Shown: positions 19,317 through 28,978 of the stretch, piece after piece
How the letters are laid out: every line of letters starts with the position of its first letter
Position numbering within the stretch: position 1 is the stretch's first letter
NCBI RefSeq assembly: GCF_023509475.1
Contig: NZ_JAKSDZ010000003.1
Coordinates: 124,001 to 188,000, forward strand
Direction: 5' to 3'
Source: Aestuariirhabdus haliotis
GTDB lineage: Bacteria > Pseudomonadota > Gammaproteobacteria > Pseudomonadales > Aestuariirhabdaceae
Length of the DNA stretch: 64,000 nt
Position numbers and translations under genes: made by a program
The notes under the pieces: generated by a model
Told to the model about the DNA's origin: nothing
Database searches by the model: none
The model's input: only the letters and a program-made list of their open reading frames with translations

Positions 19317-20427
19317 GATTACCTGATTTTGAAAAAACCAGCAAAGCCTGTTTCATCCAGCCAATGGTAAGTTTTTGCCCTACCTGCAAAGTGGGGGTGC
19401 CACCACCATGGACGTAAGCAACACTAAAGGGTTGCGGCAACTGCGGGTGCCTTACCAAAACCTGGCTGCGCGCACCGTCAAAAATCACACTGTCTACGGT
19501 GACATCCAGATGATTATCGAAGGTACTTGCCTGGTCGGTGATTTTCATCGCCTCAGGTCGAACAAAAAGCATGACCTGATCATTTTCCTTAAAGCTTTCA
19601 TTTTCGCAGCGACTAGGGGCATGACCAGTAAATTGTCCAATTGGGGTATCGACAATCAACGTCTGTGAAGATTGCGAATTGATGGTTCCCTCAATTTGAT
19701 TGCTGTCACCAACGAATGATGCCACGAAAGGGGTTTCGGGTTGGTGGTAGAGTTCTTCCGGTGTTGCTATCTGTTCGAACTGCCCCGCATTCATCACGGC
19801 AACGCGATCGGACATCACCAAAGCTTCTGATTGGTCATGAGTAATGTAAACAAAAGTGGTGCCAAACTCTGCCTGCATCCGTTTAAGTTCCAGCTTCATC
19901 TGCTCCCTGAGCTTGAGATCCAATGCGCCGAGAGGCTCATCCAGCAATAATAAATCAGGCTCAAGCACAAGGCAGCGAGCAATGGCGACCCGTTGTTTTT
20001 GTCCGCCAGACAATTGTGAAATTGCTTTGTCAGCTGAGGTGGGTAGGTCAATACGTTCCAGAACCTGGGTGACCTTTTCTTGAATGGTGGCTGCCGGAAT
20101 TTTACGGCGCTTCAGTCCATAACCAATGTTTTCAGCGACGCTCATATTTGGAAACAAAGCAAGATGCTGAAACACCATATTCACGGGGCGATGATTAGGG
20201 GGTACCTTGGTAACCGAACGCCCTTTGATGAGAATCTCTCCATTATCAGGAGTTTCAAATCCCGCGAGCATTCTTAATAAAGTGGTTTTGCCGCACCCGG
20301 AAGGGCCCAGAATTGAAAAAAAAGAGCCTTTCTCAATTTGAAAAGAAAGGTCTTTGATAGCGTTAAAATGACCGAAACTCTTGTTAAGAGAACGGCATTC
20401 CAGATCGAATAGATTTTGCTCGCTCAA
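19306..20427 (-). CDS. Polyamine-type ABC transporter ATPase (PotA/PotG class)
   Basis: This 373-aa ATPase has Walker A GPSGCGKTTL, signature LSGGQKQR, Walker B LLLDEPLGALD and H-loop ITHDQ, followed by a C-terminal TOBE-type domain (from about residue 245) that includes FVRPEAMKI. It energises the two permeases encoded downstream. The gene lies 76 nt after the binding-protein gene, with an attenuator-like hairpin between, and overlaps the next gene by 11 nt. Confidence 0.9.
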   Translation of the reverse strand: MSEQNLFDLECRSLNKSFGHFNAIKDLSFQIEKGSFFSILGPSGCGKTTLLRMLAGFETPDNGEILIKGRSVTKVPPNHRPVNMVFQHLALFPNMSVAENIGYGLKRRKIPAATIQEKVTQVLERIDLPTSADKAISQLSGGQKQRVAIARCLVLEPDLLLLDEPLGALDLKLREQMKLELKRMQAEFGTTFVYITHDQSEALVMSDRVAVMNAGQFEQIATPEELYHQPETPFVASFVGDSNQIEGTINSQSSQTLIVDTPIGQFTGHAPSRCENESFKENDQVMLFVRPEAMKITDQASTFDNHLDVTVDSVIFDGARSQVLVRHPQLPQPFSVAYVHGGGTPTLQVGQKLTIGWMKQALLVFSKSGNHDA

Positions 20428-20460
20428 CGTTACCGCCTTATAGAAGAACGAAAAAGAAAA

Positions 20461-20484
20461 GCTGAGAACCCAGAAGTTCTCAGC
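20461..20484 (-). terminator. Attenuator/intrinsic terminator between binding-protein and ATPase genes
   Basis: A perfect 9-bp stem (GCTGAGAAC / GTTCTCAGC) with a 6-nt loop is followed on the minus strand by CTTTTCTTTTTC. It sits between the solute-binding protein gene and the ATPase gene. Such hairpins usually give high expression of the binding protein and lower expression of the membrane components. Confidence 0.8.
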
Positions 20485-20503
20485 TCATAAAGGTCACATC
20501 AAT

Positions 20504-21577
20504 TTAGGGGGCAGCTTTAATACGGTCCAGCGTTTTGCCTTCCATTTCTTCGAGGCCGGCTGGCACAGGTGGATACCATTTTATGTTATCGATATCCGCT
20601 TGGGAAAAGCTTCCCTGGTACTGAGACTTCAACTTGGCATCAACAAATTTATCACCGTCTTTTGCTGCGGTGAAGTTGCCAGCCGCAGCTGTTATTTGTG
20701 CGGCGATCTCAGGGCGCATGACAAAGTTAATCCACTTGTAAGCCGCATCCTCAGCCTTGCTCTTGCGAGGAATCGCAAACGTGTCGATCCAGCCGAGAGC
20801 ACCAGACTTGGGCGCAACAAAGGTCACATCGGACATTTCGTTATTCAGTTTCCAGCCGCCAGCGTCCCAGGCCATGGCTGCTACTACTTCGTTAGAGCGA
20901 AGTAGATTCATCAGTGCATCGCCACCACTCCAGTAAGCCTTCACGTTGGATTTACAATCAATCAGTTTCTTCTCTACTTTATCGAGAATGCTTTGATATT
21001 TTGCTTTGTCGCCATAGGCGGCAAAAGGATCCTCACCCATTGCATAAGCAAATCCGATCAGGGTAGGGCGCTTCAACCGATAAGAGACCTTTCCAGCCAA
21101 TGCGTTATCACACAGATCGGTGTAATCGGCAGTGTTGGCGGCCATTTTGCTATTTACCACCAAGCCACTGGTACCCCAAACATGAGGAACACCATAAACC
21201 TTCCCCTCAAACATGGTGTTCTTTTGGGTATCCGCCAACATTGAAGGAATGATCTGTGCAGCATCAACACGACTCAAGTCAATGGGCTTGTAGATATCAA
21301 AATCAGCCTGGGCACTCTTGATGCGATCCTGGCTAGGCTGTGCGAGGTCGAAGCCCGCGCCTCTTGTTGCGCGTAGCTTGGAAATCATATCTTCGTTGTT
21401 GGATTTGGTAACCTGAACCTCAATACCGGTTTCTTTGGTAAAGGCTTCGATGACCGTTTGAGGGGCGTAACCACCCCAGGTTAACAAGCGTAATGTTTCT
21501 GCAGATACCAGCGGAGATGCGACGAGAAGTGCAGAGGCCAGTGTACCGGCAAGTCCTTTTTTACTCAGCTTTTTCAT
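20504..21577 (-). CDS. Extracellular solute-binding protein, polyamine family
   Basis: This 357-aa periplasmic protein has a Sec signal peptide cleaved near VSAETLRL and the start of the PotD/PotF fold (LRLLTWGGYAPQTVIEAF, KETGIEV). Later segments WGTSGLVVNS, WSGGDALMNLL and GWIDTFAIPR are typical of the family. It captures the substrate for the transporter encoded by the three genes downstream. The exact ligand cannot be read from sequence. It is the first gene of the operon and lies 140 nt after the glycerophosphodiesterase gene. Confidence 0.9.
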   Translation of the reverse strand: MKKLSKKGLAGTLASALLVASPLVSAETLRLLTWGGYAPQTVIEAFTKETGIEVQVTKSNNEDMISKLRATRGAGFDLAQPSQDRIKSAQADFDIYKPIDLSRVDAAQIIPSMLADTQKNTMFEGKVYGVPHVWGTSGLVVNSKMAANTADYTDLCDNALAGKVSYRLKRPTLIGFAYAMGEDPFAAYGDKAKYQSILDKVEKKLIDCKSNVKAYWSGGDALMNLLRSNEVVAAMAWDAGGWKLNNEMSDVTFVAPKSGALGWIDTFAIPRKSKAEDAAYKWINFVMRPEIAAQITAAAGNFTAAKDGDKFVDAKLKSQYQGSFSQADIDNIKWYPPVPAGLEEMEGKTLDRIKAAP

Positions 21578-21717
21578 TGTTTACATCCAATCTATGTGTT
21601 GTTTTTTAGAAAACCATTTATAGGAGACGCTACCCTATCTGGCAAATGTGACTATTGGATTACACCGCATTCTGTAACCATGAACAAGGGAGAATCAAGG
21701 ATTGTTGCCTGGTTACG

Positions 21718-22428
21718 CTACAACATACGATCTGGATAATCGGTAAATATCCCATCAACCCCCATCTGCAGCCATCTGTCGAACTGCTTACGTTGATTAA
21801 CGGTATACAAATAAACAGGATAGCCGGCATCCTTTATTGTATTAATTTCCGCTTCTGAGGCTGTAGAAGCGCACAGATGCAAGGTGGAGGCTGAAACAGA
21901 CGACACCAGCCCTTGCCAGTTATCCGGGAGTTTCTCGAACAAATAACCCAGTCTATGCTCTGGATAAACAAGGTGGTATTGCTCTAGTGCCTCATGAGAA
22001 AAGCTGGAGATTGTGAATTGATCCTGACCATTCGCCCACTGGGAGACAACACTTCCGGCAGCCATTGCTAGCTCCCTGGCCTCCTTTTTGTGCACCTTAA
22101 GCTCAAGGTTCAGGGTGAGATCCAGCTCGGTGATCAATGCTAGCAGCTCGTGCAATTGCAATATTCTACTGTCGGTAAAACGGCGATCAAACCAGCTACC
22201 ATTATCCAGCGACGACAAGTAATCCCAGTTGGCTGAGCCGATATCGCCGCGCCCATTAGTGCATCTTGCAAGGCTTGAATCGTGGAAGATGGGTAAATAC
22301 CCTTCATCCGTCATAGTGACATCGACTTCGACCGCAGAAACTCCAAGTTTGGCTGCCAGACGTATTCCAGCTTCGGTATTCTCTGGTGCCAGACCGGCGC
22401 AGCCTCTATGCCCTATAACTCTGTCCAA
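21718..22428 (-). CDS. Glycerophosphodiester phosphodiesterase
   Basis: This 236-aa enzyme hydrolyses glycerophosphodiesters to glycerol-3-phosphate and an alcohol. It has the catalytic GHRGCAGLAPENT near the N-terminus (His-Arg, Glu-Asn), the metal ligands in VEVDVTMT and the HDSSLARCTNG motif, and a C-terminal YTVN segment. There is no signal peptide, so it is a cytoplasmic UgpQ-like form rather than periplasmic GlpQ. It lies between rne and the ABC transporter, all on the minus strand. Confidence 0.92.
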   Translation of the reverse strand: MDRVIGHRGCAGLAPENTEAGIRLAAKLGVSAVEVDVTMTDEGYLPIFHDSSLARCTNGRGDIGSANWDYLSSLDNGSWFDRRFTDSRILQLHELLALITELDLTLNLELKVHKKEARELAMAAGSVVSQWANGQDQFTISSFSHEALEQYHLVYPEHRLGYLFEKLPDNWQGLVSSVSASTLHLCASTASEAEINTIKDAGYPVYLYTVNQRKQFDRWLQMGVDGIFTDYPDRML

Positions 22429-22601
22429 ATCTTCTCTCCGCAGTAACTACCCTGTTGAGACAAGAAGTGTACGCCTGGAGGGACTCACTGTGAACTGCCA
22501 AAGGTTCTAGGGTGCGGATCAGTGGTTACTGCAATGTCGGGTGACAGGTTTATTATGATAGAGCAGTCCGTGCACTCATGAGATAGATGACAGATACAAA
22601 A

Positions 22602-22632
22602 AAGGCGGTGTTGATCGACTCAACACCGCCTT
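22602..22632 (-). terminator. Intrinsic terminator after rne
   Basis: A perfect 13-bp GC-rich stem (AAGGCGGTGTTGA and its complement) with a 5-nt loop lies 27 nt after the rne stop; on the minus strand the second arm ends in a run of seven T (CCTTTTTTT). Confidence 0.85.
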
Positions 22633-22658
22633 GGCTTTATAGCAGGATTCCAACCGCT

Positions 22659-25600
22659 TTAGCTATTGTCCTCAGGCTCGCTGTCAGCAGGCTTTTCAAC
22701 TGGGCTGGGAACCTTTGCAGGGCTGGCCTTTGCCCTTGGGTCATTGGCAGCACGACTGTTAGTACGTCTGGCCCGGCGAGGGGCAGGTTTAGCCAACGGT
22801 TGAATGATGGCAGCTGAGCTCTGAGCAGTCCCAGCTTCAGGAGCAACCTTAGTTGCATCTTGTGCTGTCTCAGTGGCTTTAGGCTCAACAACCGCTTGCT
22901 TGGGCTTTTTACTGGCGGCCTTTCTGCGAGCTTCGCGGCGGGTCGTCTTCTTGGCGCCACCATTTTCAGTTGCACCTACATCAGAAATCGACTGTGCCGT
23001 ATCAACAGCCGCTGCCGCTTTGTCCTCTGCTTTTGGAGCTTTATCCGCAGGTGAAGACTCGGCCACTGAAGCCTTGGCAGACCCTTTTTCAGTTTCCGGT
23101 GATTTAACGACCGTTTCACTAGCCTTAGAGTCGGCTTTTTCCGTTTTAACCTCTTCAGTTGGTTCAGGCTTGGACACTTTGGCTTCCGCCTCAGCCGTCT
23201 TAACAGGCTTACTCTCGGCTTTGGGAGCCGGAGTCGGCTGAACATTTTCAGTTTGCTGAGCTGCAGTGCTAGTGGCGGCCTTAGCTTCGACAGACTCTGA
23301 AGAGCCTGTGATAGCTGAAGGGCTTTGCTCTACCTTTGAAGTGGCCGCATCACGATTTTCATTGCGGCGCCCACGTCTGGAGCTACGACGACGCGATGGC
23401 TTGGCGGCTGCTGTCTCAGTGATTTCGTTTACCGTCTCGACAGCTTCTGATACAGCAGGAGTAGCCTCGGCTTTTGCTGTTGTATTTGGCTTCTCAGCAG
23501 CAACAGGCTGCTGGTCGGCATTCAGTTCGTTTGCGGCTTCAGCTTGTTGTACGTCGCGTTGTGACACCCGATTGCTGCGGCGTCCCTGAGCTGAACGAGG
23601 GCGGCGCTGACGCTTTCCTTCATCGGCTTCGGATTGAGGATTCTTCGCTTCGTCCAGCGTGTTGGATTCTGGCAAATCCTGCTCTTGCTGTTCGCGACGG
23701 CGATTACGTCCACGATTATCCTCTGAGCGGTTCTGACGGTTACCACCGCGATTGCCCTTAGGGGACGGTTGACGTGAATCGTCTTTGTTGCGCTCCTGTC
23801 GTGGTTGACGCTCATTATCCTTGCGTCCACGTTCAGAAGGTGAAGAACGTTCATTTCGGTCACGTCGAGCATTTCTATCCCCGCGGTTGTCAGAACGACC
23901 CTCACCACGGTTATCGTTGCGGTTGCTGCGTCGACCACCACGGCTTCGATTCTCATTGCCACTTTTTGGCTTCTGGTTACGGGAGCGAGTAGTCGGTGCA
24001 GGCTTTACTTCTTCCTCTTCGCTGGTAAAGATCCCGGTAAGAGAGGTCACTAACGATTTGAACAAGCCTGGCTTGTTCGGTGCCGGTGTCGGTACCGGAG
24101 CAGGCTGTGGCGGAGCAACGTTTTTAACCGCCGCCTCTGCACGCTGCTGAGGAGCTCGGGTTGGCGCTACAGGTTCAGCAACAGCTTCAACCTCTGTGCT
24201 GATTTCGTAGCTGGATTCGCCAGCCGCCACCGCTTCGTGATCATCACGTAAACGCTGGATCTCAAAGTGAGGCGTTTCCAGGTTGGCGTTAGGGATAATC
24301 ACAACACGAACTCGATTGCGTGCTTCGAGCTTTTCGATCATGCGACGTTTTTCATTGAGCAAGAAGGTTGCGACAGATACAGGCACCTGGCCACGGACTT
24401 CGGAAGTGCGCTCTTTAAGGGCTTCCTCTTCAATGATTCGCATGACGGAAAGGGCGAGGGATTCTATATCCCGAATAGTGCCCTGGCCATTACAGCGCGG
24501 GCAAACAACGCCGCTGGTTTCACCCAGAGAAGGGCGCAGACGTTGGCGCGACATTTCCATCAAGCCAAAGCGTGAAATGCGACCTACCTGAACCCGAGCT
24601 CGGTCCATTTGCAGAGCATCTCGCATCCGGTTTTCAACTTCTTTCTGGTTGCGAACCGGGCCCATATCGATAAAGTCGATAACCACCAGGCCGCCAATGT
24701 CGCGCAAGCGAAGCTGGCGAGCAATCTCATCAGCCGCTTCGACGTTTGTATTGAGAGCAGTTTCCTCAATGTCACTACCACGCGTAGCACGAGCCGAGTT
24801 GATATCGATAGAGACCAGGGCTTCGGTGGGATCAATTACGATTGAACCGCCAGAAGGTAGCTTCACTTCACGCTGGAATGCGGTTTCTATCTGGCGTTCA
24901 ATCTGAAACTTGTTGAACAGTGGAATACTGTCTTCATAGAGCTTGATCTTGCTTTGGTACTGCGGCATAACCTGAGAGATGAAGTCCATGGCACGCTGGT
25001 ATGCTGCCGGCTTATCAATCAATACCTCGCCGATATCTTGGCGCAAGTAATCACGCACAGCACGAATGACGACATCACTTTCCTGATAAATCAAAAAGGG
25101 CGCTTTTTTGCTTTCGGCTTCGGTTTTGATCGCAGTCCAGAGGTGGAGGAGGTAGTCCAGATCCCACTGCAGTTCTTCGGCACTTCGGCCCAGGCCAGCG
25201 GTACGGACAATAACACCCATCTCTTCGGGAATATCGAGTTTGCTCAGAGCTTCGCGCAGCTCGGTTCGCTCGTCACCTTCGATTCGACGCGAGATGCCGC
25301 CGGCTCGGGGGTTGTTCGGCATGAGCACCAGATAGCGGCCAGCCAAGCTCACCATACTGGTCAGGGCGGCACCTTTATTACCACGCTCTTCCTTGTCCAC
25401 CTGAACAATGATTTCCTGACCTTCTTTCACCGCATCCTTGATATTGGGACGACCCTTGGCATTGGCCGCAGCAGGCTGGAAGTAATCGCGAGAAATCTCT
25501 TTCAGGGGGAGGAAACCGTGACGCTCAGCACCAAAGTCGACAAAAGCCGCCTCAAGGCTGGGCTCGACACGGGTGATCTTGCCTTTATAAATGTTGGCTT

Positions 25601-25712
25601 TTTTCTGTTCACGGGCACTGGATTCAATATCCAGATCATATAAACGTTGACCATCGACCAACGCTACACGCAACTCCTCTTGCTGGGTTGCGTTAATTAA
25701 CATTCTTTTCAT
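22659..25712 (-). CDS. rne: Ribonuclease E
   Basis: RNase E is the essential endoribonuclease that starts mRNA decay and matures rRNA and tRNA. The 1017-aa protein has an S1 RNA-binding domain (about residues 35-125), a catalytic core with Mg-binding Asp in [10 protein letters not shown] and [10 protein letters not shown], and the zinc link CPRCNGQG near residue 405. From about residue 520 the C-terminal half is low-complexity: first Arg/Asn/Asp-rich stretches, probably RNA-binding, then an Ala/Glu/Lys-rich tail. Several long antisense frames there are composition artefacts. A terminator follows and a long 5' leader precedes it. Confidence 0.96.
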   Translation of the reverse strand: MKRMLINATQQEELRVALVDGQRLYDLDIESSAREQKKANIYKGKITRVEPSLEAAFVDFGAERHGFLPLKEISRDYFQPAAANAKGRPNIKDAVKEGQEIIVQVDKEERGNKGAALTSMVSLAGRYLVLMPNNPRAGGISRRIEGDERTELREALSKLDIPEEMGVIVRTAGLGRSAEELQWDLDYLLHLWTAIKTEAESKKAPFLIYQESDVVIRAVRDYLRQDIGEVLIDKPAAYQRAMDFISQVMPQYQSKIKLYEDSIPLFNKFQIERQIETAFQREVKLPSGGSIVIDPTEALVSIDINSARATRGSDIEETALNTNVEAADEIARQLRLRDIGGLVVIDFIDMGPVRNQKEVENRMRDALQMDRARVQVGRISRFGLMEMSRQRLRPSLGETSGVVCPRCNGQGTIRDIESLALSVMRIIEEEALKERTSEVRGQVPVSVATFLLNEKRRMIEKLEARNRVRVVIIPNANLETPHFEIQRLRDDHEAVAAGESSYEISTEVEAVAEPVAPTRAPQQRAEAAVKNVAPPQPAPVPTPAPNKPGLFKSLVTSLTGIFTSEEEEVKPAPTTRSRNQKPKSGNENRSRGGRRSNRNDNRGEGRSDNRGDRNARRDRNERSSPSERGRKDNERQPRQERNKDDSRQPSPKGNRGGNRQNRSEDNRGRNRRREQQEQDLPESNTLDEAKNPQSEADEGKRQRRPRSAQGRRSNRVSQRDVQQAEAANELNADQQPVAAEKPNTTAKAEATPAVSEAVETVNEITETAAAKPSRRRSSRRGRRNENRDAATSKVEQSPSAITGSSESVEAKAATSTAAQQTENVQPTPAPKAESKPVKTAEAEAKVSKPEPTEEVKTEKADSKASETVVKSPETEKGSAKASVAESSPADKAPKAEDKAAAAVDTAQSISDVGATENGGAKKTTRREARRKAASKKPKQAVVEPKATETAQDATKVAPEAGTAQSSAAIIQPLAKPAPRRARRTNSRAANDPRAKASPAKVPSPVEKPADSEPEDNS

Positions 25713-26233
25713 GTAGTACCAATTAAGATCAGGGCTTCCCGATCAATGGCACCCTACATCAGTCTCGCTGTGTCAGGCACTGGCCCGGCGGCGCAACAAT
25801 TAAGGCGGTGCACGGGTTGTGTGGGCTATCAGGCTTACATCGATCTATTGTGTAACGATATAGCGCTCGATTTCATGGGGATTTAAGGTCACCCAATTAC
25901 GGAGGAATAGGCCATAAGTACCGGATCAGATTCTGTTTTAACCACGCGCTCAGTTATACTCTGTCCGTGGAAGTCCGGTCGGCGTTGCATCTCCACCTTA
26001 CACGTCAAATCTGGTATGGGGCCGTTGACGAAAAGCGGCTGTAAATCGGTGCGCTAGGCTAAGCCTGACACCGTCCCATTCAATCCCGGGTCTTCGACCC
26101 AGGTTTTGTAATTTTTACTGCTTACGTAAGTGCGACAGTAATCTGGCTTGCACTCACTACATTCTGCAGCAGCGCGAATATAACAGGAAAAGCTAAGTGC
26201 TTCAATTACCTAGAAAACTGGTAAAATCCCGGC
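25713..26233. promoter_or_regulatory. 520-bp divergent rne/rluC intergenic region with probable rne leader
   Basis: No protein gene is visible here. rne reads left and rluC reads right. In Enterobacteriaceae the rne mRNA has a long 5' untranslated leader through which RNase E controls its own level, so a similar leader is expected here. I cannot place the rne promoter with confidence. The right part contains several hairpins that could fold on either strand; they are described separately as a possible plus-strand RNA. Confidence 0.55.
25967..26115 (+). ncRNA. Candidate structured small RNA between rne and rluC
   Basis: A TATACT -10-like element at 25955-25960 would start a plus-strand transcript near 25967. 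Downstream are a GTGGA/TCCAC pairing (about 25975-26015), GCCG/CGGC (about 26022-26040), and a nested hairpin CGGTG-AGGCT/AGCCT-CACCG (about 26046-26073). It closes with GGGTC-TTC-GACCC at 26088-26100, followed by a T-rich tract (aggttttgtaattttt). The -35 region is poor. The same pairings could belong to the rne leader on the opposite strand, so strand is uncertain. Confidence 0.35.
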
Positions 26234-27208
26234 ATGACTAAATCTCCCTCACAGACTGCGTCCGAGACAGTTGTCTCGCCTCGAGTCCAACAACATATCA
26301 TCGACGATGAGCGTGCCGGCCAGCGACTGGACAACTACCTGATATCCCAGCTTAAAGGTGTGCCTAAAACGCTGGTTTATCGCATCATTCGAAAAGGAGA
26401 GGTGCGCATCAACAAGGGGCGCACCAAACCCGATTACCGACTCAAAGAGGGGGATACAGTACGCATCCCTCCTGTTCGGGTTGCGAATAAAGCCACCCCA
26501 AAAGCCGGCAAACGCCTGACAGAGAGCATCGAAGCCAGCATCCTTTATGAGGATGAGCGCATTATTGTGATCAACAAACCATCGGGTTTGGCGGTACATG
26601 GCGGTAGCGGTATCAACCTTGGGCTTATTGAGGCATTAAGAGATGCCCGGCCTGATCAGAAATACCTCGAACTGGTTCACCGGCTCGACCGCGACACCTC
26701 AGGATGTTTGATGATAGCTAAAAAGCGCAGCGCATTACGTGATTTGCACGAACAAATTCGTAACGACAGAGTCAATAAGGTTTACTGGGCATTGGTTGAA
26801 GGGCGGTGGGCTAATCGCAAACAGCAGGTAAATGCGCCCCTGAAGAAGAACACTCTACAGTCAGGAGAAAGGGTGGTTCGTGTAGACCCTGAAGGCAAAC
26901 CCTCTTTAACACGCTTTCGTGTACTTGAACCACTAAAAGGCAGCACCTTGATTGAAGCGACTCCCGTTACGGGTCGAACGCACCAAATTCGTGTCCATGC
27001 CTTGCATGCAGGACATTCAATTATTGGGGATGACAAATACACTCCCCGAGAGGTCAACATGGCTTTTAGGGAGCAGGGTATCAAGCGGCTTTTTTTGCAT
27101 GCAGCGGCGCTGGAAATAAATCTTCCCGGTAGCGGCAAGCGACAACGTTTTAATGCGCCGTTACCCGAAGAGCTCGAGCAGGGCTTAAAGGCTTTACGAA
27201 ATGAATAA
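26234..27208 (+). CDS. rluC: 23S rRNA pseudouridine synthase (RluC)
   Basis: RluC converts U955, U2504 and U2580 (E. coli numbers) of 23S rRNA to pseudouridine. The 324-aa protein has an N-terminal S4 RNA-binding domain (QRLDNYLISQLKGVPKTLVY, about residues 30-85) and a RluA-type catalytic domain with the catalytic Asp in HRLDRDTSG and the GRTHQIRVH motif. Its order next to rne is conserved in gammaproteobacteria. It overlaps the following HAD gene by 8 nt. Confidence 0.95.
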   Translation: MTKSPSQTASETVVSPRVQQHIIDDERAGQRLDNYLISQLKGVPKTLVYRIIRKGEVRINKGRTKPDYRLKEGDTVRIPPVRVANKATPKAGKRLTESIEASILYEDERIIVINKPSGLAVHGGSGINLGLIEALRDARPDQKYLELVHRLDRDTSGCLMIAKKRSALRDLHEQIRNDRVNKVYWALVEGRWANRKQQVNAPLKKNTLQSGERVVRVDPEGKPSLTRFRVLEPLKGSTLIEATPVTGRTHQIRVHALHAGHSIIGDDKYTPREVNMAFREQGIKRLFLHAAALEINLPGSGKRQRFNAPLPEELEQGLKALRNE

Positions 27209-27860
27209 ACGTTATGAATTAGTAATTTTTGATTGGGACGGCACTCTGGTTGATTCTGCAGAACGTATCAGCCATTGCCTATCCCTTGCTGCTTCAGATG
27301 TCGGCCTGGCAGTGCTCGAACATGACCAATATAAAGATATTATTGGGCTTGGCCTGCCGGAGGCTTTTCGCAAGCTTTATCCGGAAGTTGAATGTACCGA
27401 CACCCTGGAGCGCATGCGCGATCGTTATTCTCATCATTTTTTAGGACAAGAACATGCGCCTTCCGATTTTTATGAGCGCGTTGAGGTTGGGCTTGAACAG
27501 ATTTGGCGATCGACATTAAAAAGCGCGGTGGCTACCGGTAAAAGTCGCCGAGGATTGGACCGGGTATTAAATGTATATGGCTGGCAGAACATGTTCGACA
27601 TCACCCGCTGCGCCGACGAAACACGCTCAAAGCCGCACCCGCAAATGCTGGAAGAGATACTCGAAGAAACAGGTATAGCGCCAGAAAATGCAGTAATGGT
27701 TGGGGATACCGAATACGATATGGAGATGGCCCATAGAGCGGGCGTCGATCGCATTGCGATGGGCTATGGCGCCCACGACATAAGCCGGCTTTCTCCGTTC
27801 AGCCCGGTACTGGAAGCCCACCACTTTGATGAGGTTGTGACCTTTTTAAGTCCACAATAA
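27201..27860 (+). CDS. HAD-family phosphatase, phosphoglycolate phosphatase-like
   Basis: This 219-aa protein has HAD motifs FDWDGTLVDS at the N-terminus, KPHPQM in the middle and VGDTEYDMEMA near the C-terminus, plus a helical cap domain between motifs I and II (subfamily IA). It overlaps rluC by 8 nt and precedes sppA. Phosphoglycolate or another small phosphate ester is a likely substrate class, but specificity cannot be read. Confidence 0.88.
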   Translation: MNKRYELVIFDWDGTLVDSAERISHCLSLAASDVGLAVLEHDQYKDIIGLGLPEAFRKLYPEVECTDTLERMRDRYSHHFLGQEHAPSDFYERVEVGLEQIWRSTLKSAVATGKSRRGLDRVLNVYGWQNMFDITRCADETRSKPHPQMLEEILEETGIAPENAVMVGDTEYDMEMAHRAGVDRIAMGYGAHDISRLSPFSPVLEAHHFDEVVTFLSPQ

Positions 27861-27940
27861 CTTTATCTATACCGGAAATTTGAAACTACCTTTACCCTGA
27901 CACACAAAAAGTGCAGAACGCATAAGGAAACCAGAAAGCA

Positions 27941-28951
27941 ATGAGTCAAGACAACTGGAAAGAAGAGGCGGGAGCAACGCCTCAGGCAGCTACCGATGAA
28001 ACTGCCGGCATGCAAAAGGCGCAACAAACTGTACTGGACAACCTGGTTAATTCGGTCGTCAAAGAGCAGCGTGCCAGTCGCCGCTGGGGCATCTTCTTTA
28101 AACTGTTGACCTTTGGCTATCTGTTTTTTTTGGCCTACTTATTTCTCGCCTCCGATAAGCTTCAGCTCGGAGACGGCGCTTCATCATTGAGCCACACAGC
28201 ACTTATTGATGTGCAAGGAGTTATTGCCAATAAAGAAAATGCCAGCGCCGACAATATCGTTTCCGCGCTGCGCAACGCCTTCGAAGATAATGGCACCAAA
28301 GGTATCATTCTACGCATCAACAGCCCTGGTGGAAGCCCGGTTCAGTCGGGCTATGTCTATGATGAAATCAATCGCTTGCGCGGACTCTATCCATCTATTC
28401 CTGTATACGCTGTGATCAGCGATATTGGCGCCTCCGGCGCTTACTATATTGCAGCGGCTGCCAATGAGATTTATGCCGACAAAGCCAGTCTGGTCGGTTC
28501 CATTGGCGTGGTTTCAGCCGGCTTTGGCTTTGTCGAATTATTGGAAAAGCTCGGGGTCGATCGGCGCATTTATACATCGGGCGAGAACAAAGGCTTCCTC
28601 GACCCTTTTCAACCACAGAAAGAAAGTGAAGTTGAGTTCTGGCAGACTGTTCTCGACACCACCCACCAACAATTTATTAATAGCGTAAAGCAGGGCAGGG
28701 GAGATCGCCTGAAGCAGGATCCTGCTTTATTCTCAGGCTTGGTCTGGTCTGGTGAGCAAGCGCTTGAGGCTGGCCTCATCGACGGGCTTGGCAGCAGTAG
28801 CTATGTTGCTCGTGAAATTATTGGCGAGGACAATATTGTCAATTACACCCTCGAGGAATCCCCCCTCGAACGATTTGCGAAGCGAATCGGAGCTGGGGCG
28901 GTTGAAGCTCTGTCAACGCAGATGGGATTCAAGGGCGCACCCCTGCAATAA
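27941..28951 (+). CDS. sppA: Signal peptide peptidase SppA-type serine protease (S49)
   Basis: This 336-aa membrane protease degrades residual signal peptides. It has a cytoplasmic N-terminus, one membrane helix (about residues 50-70) and a single S49 domain, about half the size of E. coli SppA and like the short Bacillus form. Motifs include LRINSPGGSPVQ, the catalytic Ser in DIGASGAYYIA, SLVGSIGV, and the proposed catalytic Lys in GENKGFLDPF. It sits between a HAD gene and the convergent maf gene. Confidence 0.92.
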   Translation: MSQDNWKEEAGATPQAATDETAGMQKAQQTVLDNLVNSVVKEQRASRRWGIFFKLLTFGYLFFLAYLFLASDKLQLGDGASSLSHTALIDVQGVIANKENASADNIVSALRNAFEDNGTKGIILRINSPGGSPVQSGYVYDEINRLRGLYPSIPVYAVISDIGASGAYYIAAAANEIYADKASLVGSIGVVSAGFGFVELLEKLGVDRRIYTSGENKGFLDPFQPQKESEVEFWQTVLDTTHQQFINSVKQGRGDRLKQDPALFSGLVWSGEQALEAGLIDGLGSSSYVAREIIGEDNIVNYTLEESPLERFAKRIGAGAVEALSTQMGFKGAPLQ

Positions 28952-28978
28952 ATAAGGCTGACCCAACTAATTAGGGAA

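Noticed and set aside
22860-24600. Several plus-strand open frames of 60-120 aa across the rne 3' half
   Set aside because: They are antisense to the low-complexity C-terminal half of RNase E, where biased codons remove stops. They lack ribosome sites and recognisable motifs.
24954-25643. 229-aa plus-strand open frame
   Set aside because: It is exactly antisense to the catalytic part of rne, whose protein is clearly conserved; no domain is recognised in the antisense product.
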